Shown: positions 34,936 to 42,579 of the stretch, piece by piece
Layout: every line of letters starts with the position of its first letter
Position numbering within the stretch: the first letter of the stretch is position 1
Assembly (NCBI RefSeq): GCF_039978735.1
Contig: NZ_JBDWAS010000020.1
Location: 20,053-84,052 of the forward strand
Source: Maricaulis sp039978735
Lineage (GTDB): Bacteria > Pseudomonadota > Alphaproteobacteria > Caulobacterales > Maricaulaceae
Direction of reading: 5' to 3'
Length of the DNA stretch: 64,000 bases
Program-made: the position numbers and the translations under genes
The notes under the pieces: model-generated
Told to the model about the DNA's origin: nothing
Databases searched by the model: none
Seen by the model: only the letters and a program-made list of their open reading frames with translations

Positions 34936-35440
34936 GCCAGTCCCTCTGGGCGGTCTTGCGCGAGACGCCCAGGATGGTGCCCGTCTGGTCTTCGGTGTAG
35001 CCGCCGAAAAAGCGCAGCTCGACAACGCGTCCGAGGCGCTCATCCATGGTCTTGAGCCGGGTCAGTGCGTCGTTGAGCTCGACGAGCTGTTCGTCGCTCT
35101 CCCAGAACGGATCGAGATCCTCCAGCAACGGGTCGATCTGCCCGGCGCCGCGCTTGGCTGCGAGGCGGCTGCGGGCATGGTCGACCAGGACATGCCGCAT
35201 CGCGACGGCCGCCGCTGACAGGAAGTGATTGTCGTCGATGAAGATGTCCTGCCGCCGCAATTTCAGCCACGCCTCGTTCAGCAGGGCCGTTGTGCGCAGG
35301 GTCTCGCCGGCGCCGACGCGGCGGCGATGGCTGCGGGCAATGCGCCGCAGCTCGTCCCACATGGCCGGAACGAGGATTTCGAGCTCGGAAGGCGATCGCG
35401 CGGACGCCCCCGCGTCGCGCTCCGCAGTAATTGCCGTCAT
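34859..35440 (-). CDS. ECF-type sigma factor, kinase-linked (module 2)
   Basis: A 193-residue ECF-like sigma factor, paralogue of that at 754. Region 2 phrases: PAMWDELRRIARSHRRR, TTALLNEAWLKLRRQ, HFLSAAAVAMRHVLVDHARS; region 4: TEDQTGTILGVSRKTAQRDW. The usual acidic polymerase-binding motif is again missing (TLRTTALLNEA). ATG 35440 has GAGGC at 7 bases; the much longer open frame upstream is promoter DNA and a shadow of the protease gene. The gene converges on the kinase, and its last 25 codons overlap it antisense. The divergent promoter at 35527, in front of the metzincin gene, and the one at 39427 are its probable targets. Confidence 0.87.
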   Translation of the reverse strand: MTAITAERDAGASARSPSELEILVPAMWDELRRIARSHRRRVGAGETLRTTALLNEAWLKLRRQDIFIDDNHFLSAAAVAMRHVLVDHARSRLAAKRGAGQIDPLLEDLDPFWESDEQLVELNDALTRLKTMDERLGRVVELRFFGGYTEDQTGTILGVSRKTAQRDWLKARAWLHRELTGPDLPDHTALAGC

Positions 35441-35526
35441 AAGACTGCCTCGGTGAAAACCGTCCCTCGCCGACAGTGTTTTCATTTTTGCGTCCGGTTT
35501 CAAGGTGAAAGCGCCGGACCGGGTGA

Positions 35527-35562
35527 TGTCCCATTCCGCCGATGCATTCCGTTTCCCTGTGT
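35527..35562 (+). promoter_or_regulatory. Predicted ECF promoter, module 2 (protease gene)
   Basis: TGTCC at 35527-35531, CGTT at 35550-35553, 18 bases apart. It shares with the promoter at 39427 two exact 12-base blocks, GATGTCCCATTC and TTCCGTTTCCCT, separated by ten unrelated bases. Start codon at 35589. Confidence 0.68.
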
Positions 35563-35588
35563 GACGCCGGATGCATGGAGGAGACGGG

Positions 35589-38500
35589 ATGGTGCGGCAG
35601 GTATCGAAAACGGCCGGAGAGGGCGGACCTCGCCGCCTGGCCGGATCTGGCTCCGGATTGCTTGTTGCGGCGCTCCTGATTGCGGCCCAGGCCCAGGCGC
35701 AACCGGCGCTGGATGCCCGCCCGCAAGTCCAGGACGCTGATGAGGTTGCCGCCGTGTTCGGGGTCGAGGTAGATGGCCTGCCGGAAGGATCTGTGTGGCA
35801 GCGGCTGCGCGGACGGGATGGGCGCACGGATTCCCTGCAGATGGAAATCCCGGTCTCGATTTCGGTGATCTGGAGCGAACCGGCAGCCTACAGCGTGACT
35901 TGCCCCGCCATGCTGACCATCTCGCGCACCGGCCTCCAGCCGGGGCCGGATGGCTTGCCGGCGGGGATACAGGTCGTGATGGCCGGGAGCGGCGGACTGG
36001 GCGGCGGCTTCATCTTTCCGGTTGTCGATGGCGAGGCCGTGAATGGACGCTTGCTCAGCGAAGCTGAGATGGAGCGCTATGATCTGACGGCCGGACCGCC
36101 TGCGGGTGTGGCGGCGAGCCCCGTTGCCCTGCCCGCGCCGGCGTGCCGCTCGCTGATGGAGATCGGGTCGAACATTTCCGGGGCAGACGTTCTCGGCCGG
36201 CCCGAGGTACAAGCCGACCTCGCAGAACTGGAACCGGAGGAGCGTCAGCGCGCGACGGACGCCTTGATGGGCCTGCAGACTATTCTGGGCCCGGGTTTCG
36301 AGGCGGGGACCGGTTACGGGAGTATCGAAGAGCTGCAGCAGGCGGCCTGTTTTGCGCAAGCCGTGCCGGTGGTTCAGATTGTCGACCCGAGCCCCGCGAA
36401 TTTTCACCTCATCTTTTCCGGAACGGTTGAAGGCCCTGACGAGGCGTTGTGTCCGTTGGTCTCGGCACGCGGCCAGATCCATGCCGGCGCACCGATCGAT
36501 GACGGCGTTCTGCAAGTGGTGTCCTACGGCCCCGAGCCGGTCATCCTGCGCGGACCCGATCAGAATACCGTTGAGTGCACCAACAACGATCCCGCCGCTC
36601 CGGTCGTGGATATCCGCTTTTCTCAGCCGGTTTCGCGGCGGAGCCTTGCCGGCAATGTCCGCCTCATGGCGCTGCGCGGAACGGGGTGGGAGGATACCGG
36701 CCAGACCTTCACCACGGACGGCCAGGGTCTGGTCCATCTGGAGCCCGGTACGGCACTGTTCCCGCTGACGCGCTACCGGGTCGAGGTCACCGGCGGCGCC
36801 AATGGCGTGCTCGGCCTGGATCCGGGGCAGGTGCTGGACGGCGGGTTCAGTTTCGAATTCCAGACCGCCCCGGCCAGCGATAGCGGCACCTTCCAGTCCC
36901 TCTATGGCGATGCTGTGGACTTCCACGCCTACCAGGGATCGCGCGACGCGCCGGTCCTGCCCGGCCGGCCCGTTGTCCTGCGGTCCCGCTTTGAATGGCC
37001 GCCAGAACGCGACCGGCACGACAGTGCAGCCATGCCGGACCGGATGTGTGTCCGTCTCGATGCTGCCGAGGTTGGCAATGCGCGGGGAACGCCGGCGCGG
37101 TTCGACAGGACCGAGTTTCCGTTCCCGCGCATCGACACGGTGTCGGCGGAGATGCGGCGTCTCGGCATTGATCGCGCCCTGACGACCGGCTGGACACCCG
37201 GGCGGGGAGAGCCGCGCGACGCGCAGCTGGAGATGACAGTCGGTCTGGTGAATTTCACATCCGCCGATGCCGGCCGCGAGTCACCGCAGCTGACATACAC
37301 GCCCGAGCGCACGCTGCAGGTCCTGCCCAATCCGGTCACCATTCCGGTGCGCCTGTTCACACTCGCCTTCGATGATGCCGCGGACCTGGACGACGCCGTC
37401 CTGGCCGGTGAGGACGCCTGGGTGAATATCTCCAACCAGTCGCTGGGCAATCGCGACCGGCTCAATTCCGGCGCCGTGCGTCTGGCGGATTATATTGCGA
37501 CCGACTGGGCGCTCGTCGAAAGCGCCGGTCAACGCTATCTGCCGCTCAACCGCATGACCCTGTCACGCAGCGGCCGGTTCGAGATGCGGGGCGTCGGTGT
37601 GCGCCAGGTCGTCACGAATGACGAGGGTGAGGAAGAGGTGCGGAGAATCCGCGGCGGTGCCGACAATGGTGCTGCCGATCTGGCCATTCTTACCGTCCAG
37701 ATCGAAGAGTTCTACCGCCGGGTCATTCTGCCGGCCTGTGTGGGGCCGCAGATCTGCCTGGGAAGCCTGCCCATCCCGTATGGCGGCGCGCGTGCCTTCT
37801 ACGATGCGGACAGCCGGCACCGCGGTTTTCTGATCGGGCTCGACTCCTTGCCCTACCGGCACAGGATACCGGCCGTGATAGCACATGAGATCGGCCACAC
37901 CTTCGGCCTGGCCCATGTCCCCAATGATTATAACCGGCGCGGCGAGCAGAACCGGATTGTCGAAGAGGTTGCCAATATCCGGCGGCGCGGCCCGCTGCGC
38001 TGGCCGGGCATCGACCAGGTCATGATCTGGCCTGACGGGCATGTCGGCTATCGCCATTCCGAAGACGGCAATTCCGAGCACCGCGACTTGTGGCCCCTGA
38101 TGTACAACACGGCGCTCGATCCCCTGGAGGGCGGAATCCAGATGGATCAATACCTCCAGGTAATGGCCGCCATGCGCAATCCGCGCAGTACGAATTCCGG
38201 GTACTACGGGCCGCAGCAGGGTCTGTCCCGCTCCTCCAGCGAAAGCGTGGAGGCCGTGCTGGTGGAGATGCATCGTGTCCGCTGGCGCGAAACTGTCGGA
38301 GATACCGGTCAGGCCCTGCCGACATATCGTTATGTTTCCGAAGGCGAAACGCCGGGTCTCCTGGTCGGCTTCGGCATCTCGGGGAGTGGCGAAAGTCTGC
38401 GCATCCCCTACCGGCCGATGCTCTCGGCCATGATGGCCGATGTCGGTGACCCTGAGACGCTTCCAGCCGGTGGCGGTCCGGGTCTGCGTGCCGACGTGCT

Positions 38501-39383
38501 GGACGAGGCCGGACAGGTCCTCGCAAGCCGCACGCTCGACGGTCTTCCGGACGCTGGCGACGCGCCGGTATGGCTGGATGTTTTTCTTGCCCTCGACCTT
38601 GATGTCGCGCCGGCCGTGCGTGAGGTCCGGCTGGTCAATCCTCATACCGCAGACCGGCTTGCCGGCATTCCGGTTGCGGCTGTGGAGCCCCTTGGCTCGC
38701 TGGAAGCCGGCATCGCAGCCGGTGTGGCGGCCGTCCGCTGGGCGCCCGATGGGTCGGACGGCGACATCCGCCTGTTCTGGCAGCCGGACGGCGGCGAGGC
38801 GGTCATGATCGGGTTCGGGCGGGATCGCGGCGGGATTGCGATCCCGGTGGCGGATCTCGCCGGTGACGGGGTTTCCGGTCCGGGCCGGATGATTGTCGAA
38901 CGTACGAATGGCGTGATCGCCTATCGTGCCTCCGCGGCGCTCGATCTGCCCGAAGCGGCGCAGCCCGAGCCAGCCGCAATTCCGGTGCCCGGACCTGTTT
39001 GGCAAATCGCTGAAGCAGATGCCGGCCCGATCAATCCGGACCTGCACCGTCAGGCCGCTCGCGAACAGCAACCCGTCCCCGTGCTCGTTCGCCGGGAAAG
39101 TCCCGGCGAAGAGATATCGGGCCCGGCGGTTGAACCGGGCTACACGCTTGAAACCGGCGGTGACGAGCCCGTTCTGGTCCGCACGCCGGTGGAGCAGGGC
39201 TGCGCCCTTAGCGCTGCGGATCTCGACATCTTTGTGGATTTCCAGACCGCCGCCATCCCCGAAGAGATGCGTGGACCGGTCGCGGCAGAGATACGGGCGG
39301 ATCTGGAAGCGTCCCTCACCAATCCTGCCTATGACCGGCGGGGCCTGTGCGATGCCGTGCGGACGATCCGCGAAGGCAACTGA
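35589..39383 (+). CDS. Very large secreted metzincin-like metalloprotease
   Basis: A 1264-residue exported protein; the signal sequence sits behind a basic N-terminus and ends near residue 37 (AQAQAQ). Around residues 330-430 is an Ig-like domain of the SbsA/Big_5 kind (VVDIRFSQPVSRRSLAGNVR, then LTRYRVEVTGG). The zinc site is HEIGHTFGLAH at H766-E767, H770, G773, H776, the extended metzincin signature. The C-terminal 450 residues have no recognised domain and contain alternating beta-type and low-complexity parts. GGAGGAG precedes ATG 35589, preferred over 35571. It is the first gene after the module-2 sigma factor and has its own predicted ECF promoter, so it is a likely output of the module. 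Substrate unknown; a role in surface processing is inference. Confidence 0.82.
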   Translation: MVRQVSKTAGEGGPRRLAGSGSGLLVAALLIAAQAQAQPALDARPQVQDADEVAAVFGVEVDGLPEGSVWQRLRGRDGRTDSLQMEIPVSISVIWSEPAAYSVTCPAMLTISRTGLQPGPDGLPAGIQVVMAGSGGLGGGFIFPVVDGEAVNGRLLSEAEMERYDLTAGPPAGVAASPVALPAPACRSLMEIGSNISGADVLGRPEVQADLAELEPEERQRATDALMGLQTILGPGFEAGTGYGSIEELQQAACFAQAVPVVQIVDPSPANFHLIFSGTVEGPDEALCPLVSARGQIHAGAPIDDGVLQVVSYGPEPVILRGPDQNTVECTNNDPAAPVVDIRFSQPVSRRSLAGNVRLMALRGTGWEDTGQTFTTDGQGLVHLEPGTALFPLTRYRVEVTGGANGVLGLDPGQVLDGGFSFEFQTAPASDSGTFQSLYGDAVDFHAYQGSRDAPVLPGRPVVLRSRFEWPPERDRHDSAAMPDRMCVRLDAAEVGNARGTPARFDRTEFPFPRIDTVSAEMRRLGIDRALTTGWTPGRGEPRDAQLEMTVGLVNFTSADAGRESPQLTYTPERTLQVLPNPVTIPVRLFTLAFDDAADLDDAVLAGEDAWVNISNQSLGNRDRLNSGAVRLADYIATDWALVESAGQRYLPLNRMTLSRSGRFEMRGVGVRQVVTNDEGEEEVRRIRGGADNGAADLAILTVQIEEFYRRVILPACVGPQICLGSLPIPYGGARAFYDADSRHRGFLIGLDSLPYRHRIPAVIAHEIGHTFGLAHVPNDYNRRGEQNRIVEEVANIRRRGPLRWPGIDQVMIWPDGHVGYRHSEDGNSEHRDLWPLMYNTALDPLEGGIQMDQYLQVMAAMRNPRSTNSGYYGPQQGLSRSSSESVEAVLVEMHRVRWRETVGDTGQALPTYRYVSEGETPGLLVGFGISGSGESLRIPYRPMLSAMMADVGDPETLPAGGGPGLRADVLDEAGQVLASRTLDGLPDAGDAPVWLDVFLALDLDVAPAVREVRLVNPHTADRLAGIPVAAVEPLGSLEAGIAAGVAAVRWAPDGSDGDIRLFWQPDGGEAVMIGFGRDRGGIAIPVADLAGDGVSGPGRMIVERTNGVIAYRASAALDLPEAAQPEPAAIPVPGPVWQIAEADAGPINPDLHRQAAREQQPVPVLVRRESPGEEISGPAVEPGYTLETGGDEPVLVRTPVEQGCALSAADLDIFVDFQTAAIPEEMRGPVAAEIRADLEASLTNPAYDRRGLCDAVRTIREGN

Positions 39384-39426
39384 CAGGCGGGTATGACAAG
39401 GAGCAGCGAATTTTTTTGCCCGGCGA

Positions 39427-39461
39427 TGTCCCATTCTCCCCGGCGCTTCCGTTTCCCTTCA
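39427..39461 (+). promoter_or_regulatory. Predicted ECF promoter, module 2 (lipoprotein operon)
   Basis: TGTCC at 39427-39431 and CGTT at 39450-39453, 18 bases apart, within the same two 12-base blocks as the promoter at 35527. It starts the four-gene run 39480-44571; ATG 26 bases downstream. Confidence 0.68.
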
Positions 39462-39479
39462 TGAACGGAGGAATTTGCC

Positions 39480-40703
39480 ATGAGACTGATCCGGATTTCG
39501 ACCCTGGCCCTGACGGCCGCCCTGCTGCCTCTGGCTGCCTGCGGCCAGTCCGAAGAAGAGCGCCGCCGCGAAGAGGCGGTCGACGCCCTCGCGGACGCGC
39601 TGGGCAGCCGTGAAGCGGCAGAACGTATCGCCGCGGCCGGCGAAGACGTTGCGCGTGGCACGGCCAGCCAGGACGAGGCCGTCGCCCAGACTTTGGAAGC
39701 GGTGATGAATGCAGCTGGCTATGCCGGCGGTTCTGCAGGCGGCCGCGAGGCCCGGCCCTCCGATCTTCAGGCCGGGGGGCGGACGCAGGAGGGGCAGGCA
39801 CGCCTGCAGGCCGGATTCGAGCCCGACCCGCATATGGTCTCGGCGCATGCCGGCGGTGCGACTGAGGTGGCGACGCAGGCGGGTCTGGGCGATTGTCGCG
39901 GTTTCGCCGGCCGGCTGCCCAACTATGCGCTGGATTACAGCGGTGATGATGCGGCCAATCTTGTCGTGAACTTCGTGTCGTCCGGCGATGCGACGCTGAC
40001 GGTGCGGGCGCCGGACGGCCGCTGGTACTGCGATGACGACAGTGGCGGCAATCTCAATCCGCGCCTTGTTTTCAATGGTGCGCCTGGCGGGCGCTACGAC
40101 ATCTGGGTCGGCAATCTGGATGCGGGCGAGACGCTGGAAGGAACGTTGTCCTTCTCAGGCTTCGATCCTGTCAGCTCGATGATCGGCGGTGATCCGGCAA
40201 GCGCCGCCCGGCGCATGATCGCAGCGGCCGTCACCGGCGGGGCTATGACGGCGGAGGGCGTTGCTGCCGGCACGGGGCTGGAAAGCGTCGGAAACATGTT
40301 GAACCCGGATGCTGCAGCGCTCGGCGGGCGCCACGATTTTCGCGGCGAAGCGCGCGGTTTACGCATGCCGGTAACCTATGGCGGACCGGTCAGTCTCATC
40401 GCCCACACCAACTTCCAGTGTGTCGGCACCTATACGACCGAGCCGTCGGTCGAGATCGATTATAGCGGCCGCAACGGCGATCTTTTTGTCTCCGCGCAGG
40501 CGCCGCAGGACTCCACGCTGGCCATCCGGGCTCCGGACGGGCGCTGGTACTGCAATGACGATGCATGGTCGCTGAACCCGGGCATCCGCTTCGCTGATGC
40601 GGAGCCGGGCCTCTATCAGGTCTGGATGGGCAGCTACGCCACCGCATTCCTGGCCGAAGGCGATGTCTTCGCGTCTGCCAGCGGCTTCGGCCCGCAACGC
40701 TGA
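39480..40703 (+). CDS. Lipoprotein with two PPC-like domains
   Basis: A 407-residue lipoprotein: lipobox LAAC, C21, then a charged helical and low-complexity segment. Two copies of a PPC-like (bacterial pre-peptidase C-terminal) beta domain follow. They are recognised by DATLTVRAPDGRWYCDDDSG near residue 171 and STLAIRAPDGRWYCNDDAW near 345, each ending in a Y-(D/Q)-x-W-(V/M)-G strand. Such domains usually accompany secreted proteases; here they stand alone on a lipid anchor, next to the metzincin gene. AACGGAGG lies upstream. First gene of an operon with three further exported or membrane proteins, under the predicted ECF promoter at 39427. Confidence 0.83.
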   Translation: MRLIRISTLALTAALLPLAACGQSEEERRREEAVDALADALGSREAAERIAAAGEDVARGTASQDEAVAQTLEAVMNAAGYAGGSAGGREARPSDLQAGGRTQEGQARLQAGFEPDPHMVSAHAGGATEVATQAGLGDCRGFAGRLPNYALDYSGDDAANLVVNFVSSGDATLTVRAPDGRWYCDDDSGGNLNPRLVFNGAPGGRYDIWVGNLDAGETLEGTLSFSGFDPVSSMIGGDPASAARRMIAAAVTGGAMTAEGVAAGTGLESVGNMLNPDAAALGGRHDFRGEARGLRMPVTYGGPVSLIAHTNFQCVGTYTTEPSVEIDYSGRNGDLFVSAQAPQDSTLAIRAPDGRWYCNDDAWSLNPGIRFADAEPGLYQVWMGSYATAFLAEGDVFASASGFGPQR

Positions 40704-40728
40704 CCGGCTGGTTCAGAAGGAGAAGATC

Positions 40729-41733
40729 ATGTGGGAGTTCAGTCTTTCTCGCGCCTTCGGCCTGATGGGCAAGACCCTGCCCTTCCTGCTGTTCCGCCTC
40801 GCGGTCTATGCCGGTATCGCTGTGGCGACGGTTCTGGTGACCGGCGTGTCGGCCGGTGCGGGATGGGGTATTGGCGCCATGGGTGGCGCCGAAAGCCGTG
40901 CCACCGGCGCGCTCTGGGGCGGGCTTATCGGTCTGGGTGTGACGGGCGGCGCGCTCTATCTGGCACGTGAATACGTACTCTATCTCGTTAAGGCAGCGCA
41001 CATCGCCGTGTTGGTCGAGCTGCTGGACGGCGGCGAAGTGCCTGGCGGCAAGGGCCAGATCGAGCATGGTGCGGCGGCGGTGAAGTCACGCTTTGCCCAG
41101 TCCAGCGTGCTGTTCGGTCTCGATCAGCTGATCAAGGGCGTGATTGCCGCGGTCACGGGCCTGATGGACGGGATCGCGTCTTTCCTGCCCATTCCGGGCC
41201 TGAACAACATTGTCGGCCTGATCCGGGCCTTCCTGAAAGTCGCGGTCGGTTTCGTCGACGAGATCATTCTCGCCTATGCAATCCGGACCCGTTCCGACAA
41301 TCCCTGGGCGTCGGCACGCGATGCGCTGGTCTACTACGGACAAAACTACAAGGTGATGCTGAAGAATGCCGCCTGGCTGGCGGTCTTCGTCTACGGCCTC
41401 TCCTTTCTCGTCTTCCTGGTCATGCTCGCGCCGGCAGCAGCCATCGTCTGGCTGATCCCGGGGGCATGGTCGGCCGGCGGTATCGTTTTCGCCCTGATCT
41501 TTGCCTGGGCGGTGAAGGCGGCCCTGATCGAGCCACTCGCCGTGACCTGCATGATGCAGGTCTTCTTCAAGACCATCGAGGGGCAGGCCATGGATCCGGC
41601 CTGGGAAAACCGTCTCGACGGGCTTTCTGGAAAGTTCGGAAAAATCAAGGACAAGGCCTCGCAATGGGCCGGCAAAGCCGCCGGTGCGGCCACGGGCGGA
41701 GCGTCCGCCACGCAGCAGGAGACACGCGCATGA
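40729..41733 (+). CDS. Integral membrane protein (module 2)
   Basis: A 334-residue inner-membrane protein with about six predicted membrane segments, for example FLLFRLAVYAGIAVATVLV, then GGLIGLGVTGGALYL and later FVYGLSFLVFLVMLAPAAAI. It ends in a lysine/alanine/glycine-rich cytoplasmic tail. AAGGAG lies 6 bases before ATG 40729. It overlaps the next gene by four bases (ATGA). The general look recalls membrane proteins that accompany secreted vWA or lipoprotein systems, but I do not recognise a named family. Confidence 0.8.
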   Translation: MWEFSLSRAFGLMGKTLPFLLFRLAVYAGIAVATVLVTGVSAGAGWGIGAMGGAESRATGALWGGLIGLGVTGGALYLAREYVLYLVKAAHIAVLVELLDGGEVPGGKGQIEHGAAAVKSRFAQSSVLFGLDQLIKGVIAAVTGLMDGIASFLPIPGLNNIVGLIRAFLKVAVGFVDEIILAYAIRTRSDNPWASARDALVYYGQNYKVMLKNAAWLAVFVYGLSFLVFLVMLAPAAAIVWLIPGAWSAGGIVFALIFAWAVKAALIEPLAVTCMMQVFFKTIEGQAMDPAWENRLDGLSGKFGKIKDKASQWAGKAAGAATGGASATQQETRA

Positions 41734-42557
41734 GACTGCCCAGCACACTTCGCATCTTGCTTCTCGCCAGCCTGTCGGCGGCAGCGATCGCCACTCCGGC
41801 AGCGGCCCAGTACAATCCGGGCCAGGATACTGTGGTGGTGACCCGCGCGGCCGATGGCAGCGGGGCGGACATCAATGTCCGTGGCAGTCTGACGCCGTCT
41901 GACGCCGCAGTCCTGTTCGGCATCGCCCCGCCGCCTTCACCGGACGCGATCCTCATCCTGGACAGTGGCCAGAGCCCGCGCTGGAGCACCGAGCCGCTGG
42001 CCGATATCGACCGCGAACTGGGCGGTGACGGAACGGTGGAGATCGCGCTGTTTCCGGAGGACGAACGCACCGCTGCGCCCGAAACGCGGCCTGCGCCGGA
42101 TCGCGCTCCGGCCCCGTCATCTTCGCCGTCAGGATCGATGCAGCCGCGAAGCGGCATGTGGCAGGCTGCACCCGGCGCTGTCGAAGCCGTCGATTGCCCG
42201 TCGATGATTGCCAGCAATCTGGGCTCGCTCTCTTCCGCCGGCCGGATCGATACAGCGCCGCGCCGGATCGAGTTTGACCAGCCCTTCAACCCGGCCTCTC
42301 TGCCGGGGCTGAGCGACCAGCTCAATTTCGACTGGTTGCAGGCGGATCCGAACACCTGGGTCGGCTCGGCCGATCTGCCCGGAGCGCAGGGCATGACGCC
42401 GCACATGCAGCTGACTGTCCGTGTCGTCTCGCCGGCCGAGCTTCTGACCGTCGGTGTCGTCCGTCTCAATTTCCCGCCGCAACTCGTCAGCACGCTGGGA
42501 GGCGGGGAGGATTGCCGCACGGTGATCGAGACCCGCATGTCCCGCATTTCCGACTGA
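41730..42557 (+). CDS. Secreted protein of unknown function (module 2)
   Basis: A 275-residue exported protein with signal peptide (residues 1-26, ending TPAAAQ). A proline/serine-rich linker (about 110-140) joins two small domains; the second has cysteines in EAVDCPSMI and GEDCRTVIE that could pair. The start overlaps the previous stop as ATGA with CAGGAG upstream. It is between the membrane protein and the vWA protein, so probably part of the same surface assembly. No family recognised. Confidence 0.78.
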   Translation: MRLPSTLRILLLASLSAAAIATPAAAQYNPGQDTVVVTRAADGSGADINVRGSLTPSDAAVLFGIAPPPSPDAILILDSGQSPRWSTEPLADIDRELGGDGTVEIALFPEDERTAAPETRPAPDRAPAPSSSPSGSMQPRSGMWQAAPGAVEAVDCPSMIASNLGSLSSAGRIDTAPRRIEFDQPFNPASLPGLSDQLNFDWLQADPNTWVGSADLPGAQGMTPHMQLTVRVVSPAELLTVGVVRLNFPPQLVSTLGGGEDCRTVIETRMSRISD

Positions 42558-42579
42558 CCGGCGTCCAAGGAGAAGCCTC

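Noticed and set aside
37563..39434. Minus-strand open frame of 623 codons under the metzincin gene
   Set aside because: High GC keeps antisense frames open. The plus strand has signal peptide, zinc motif and ribosome site; the minus frame has none.
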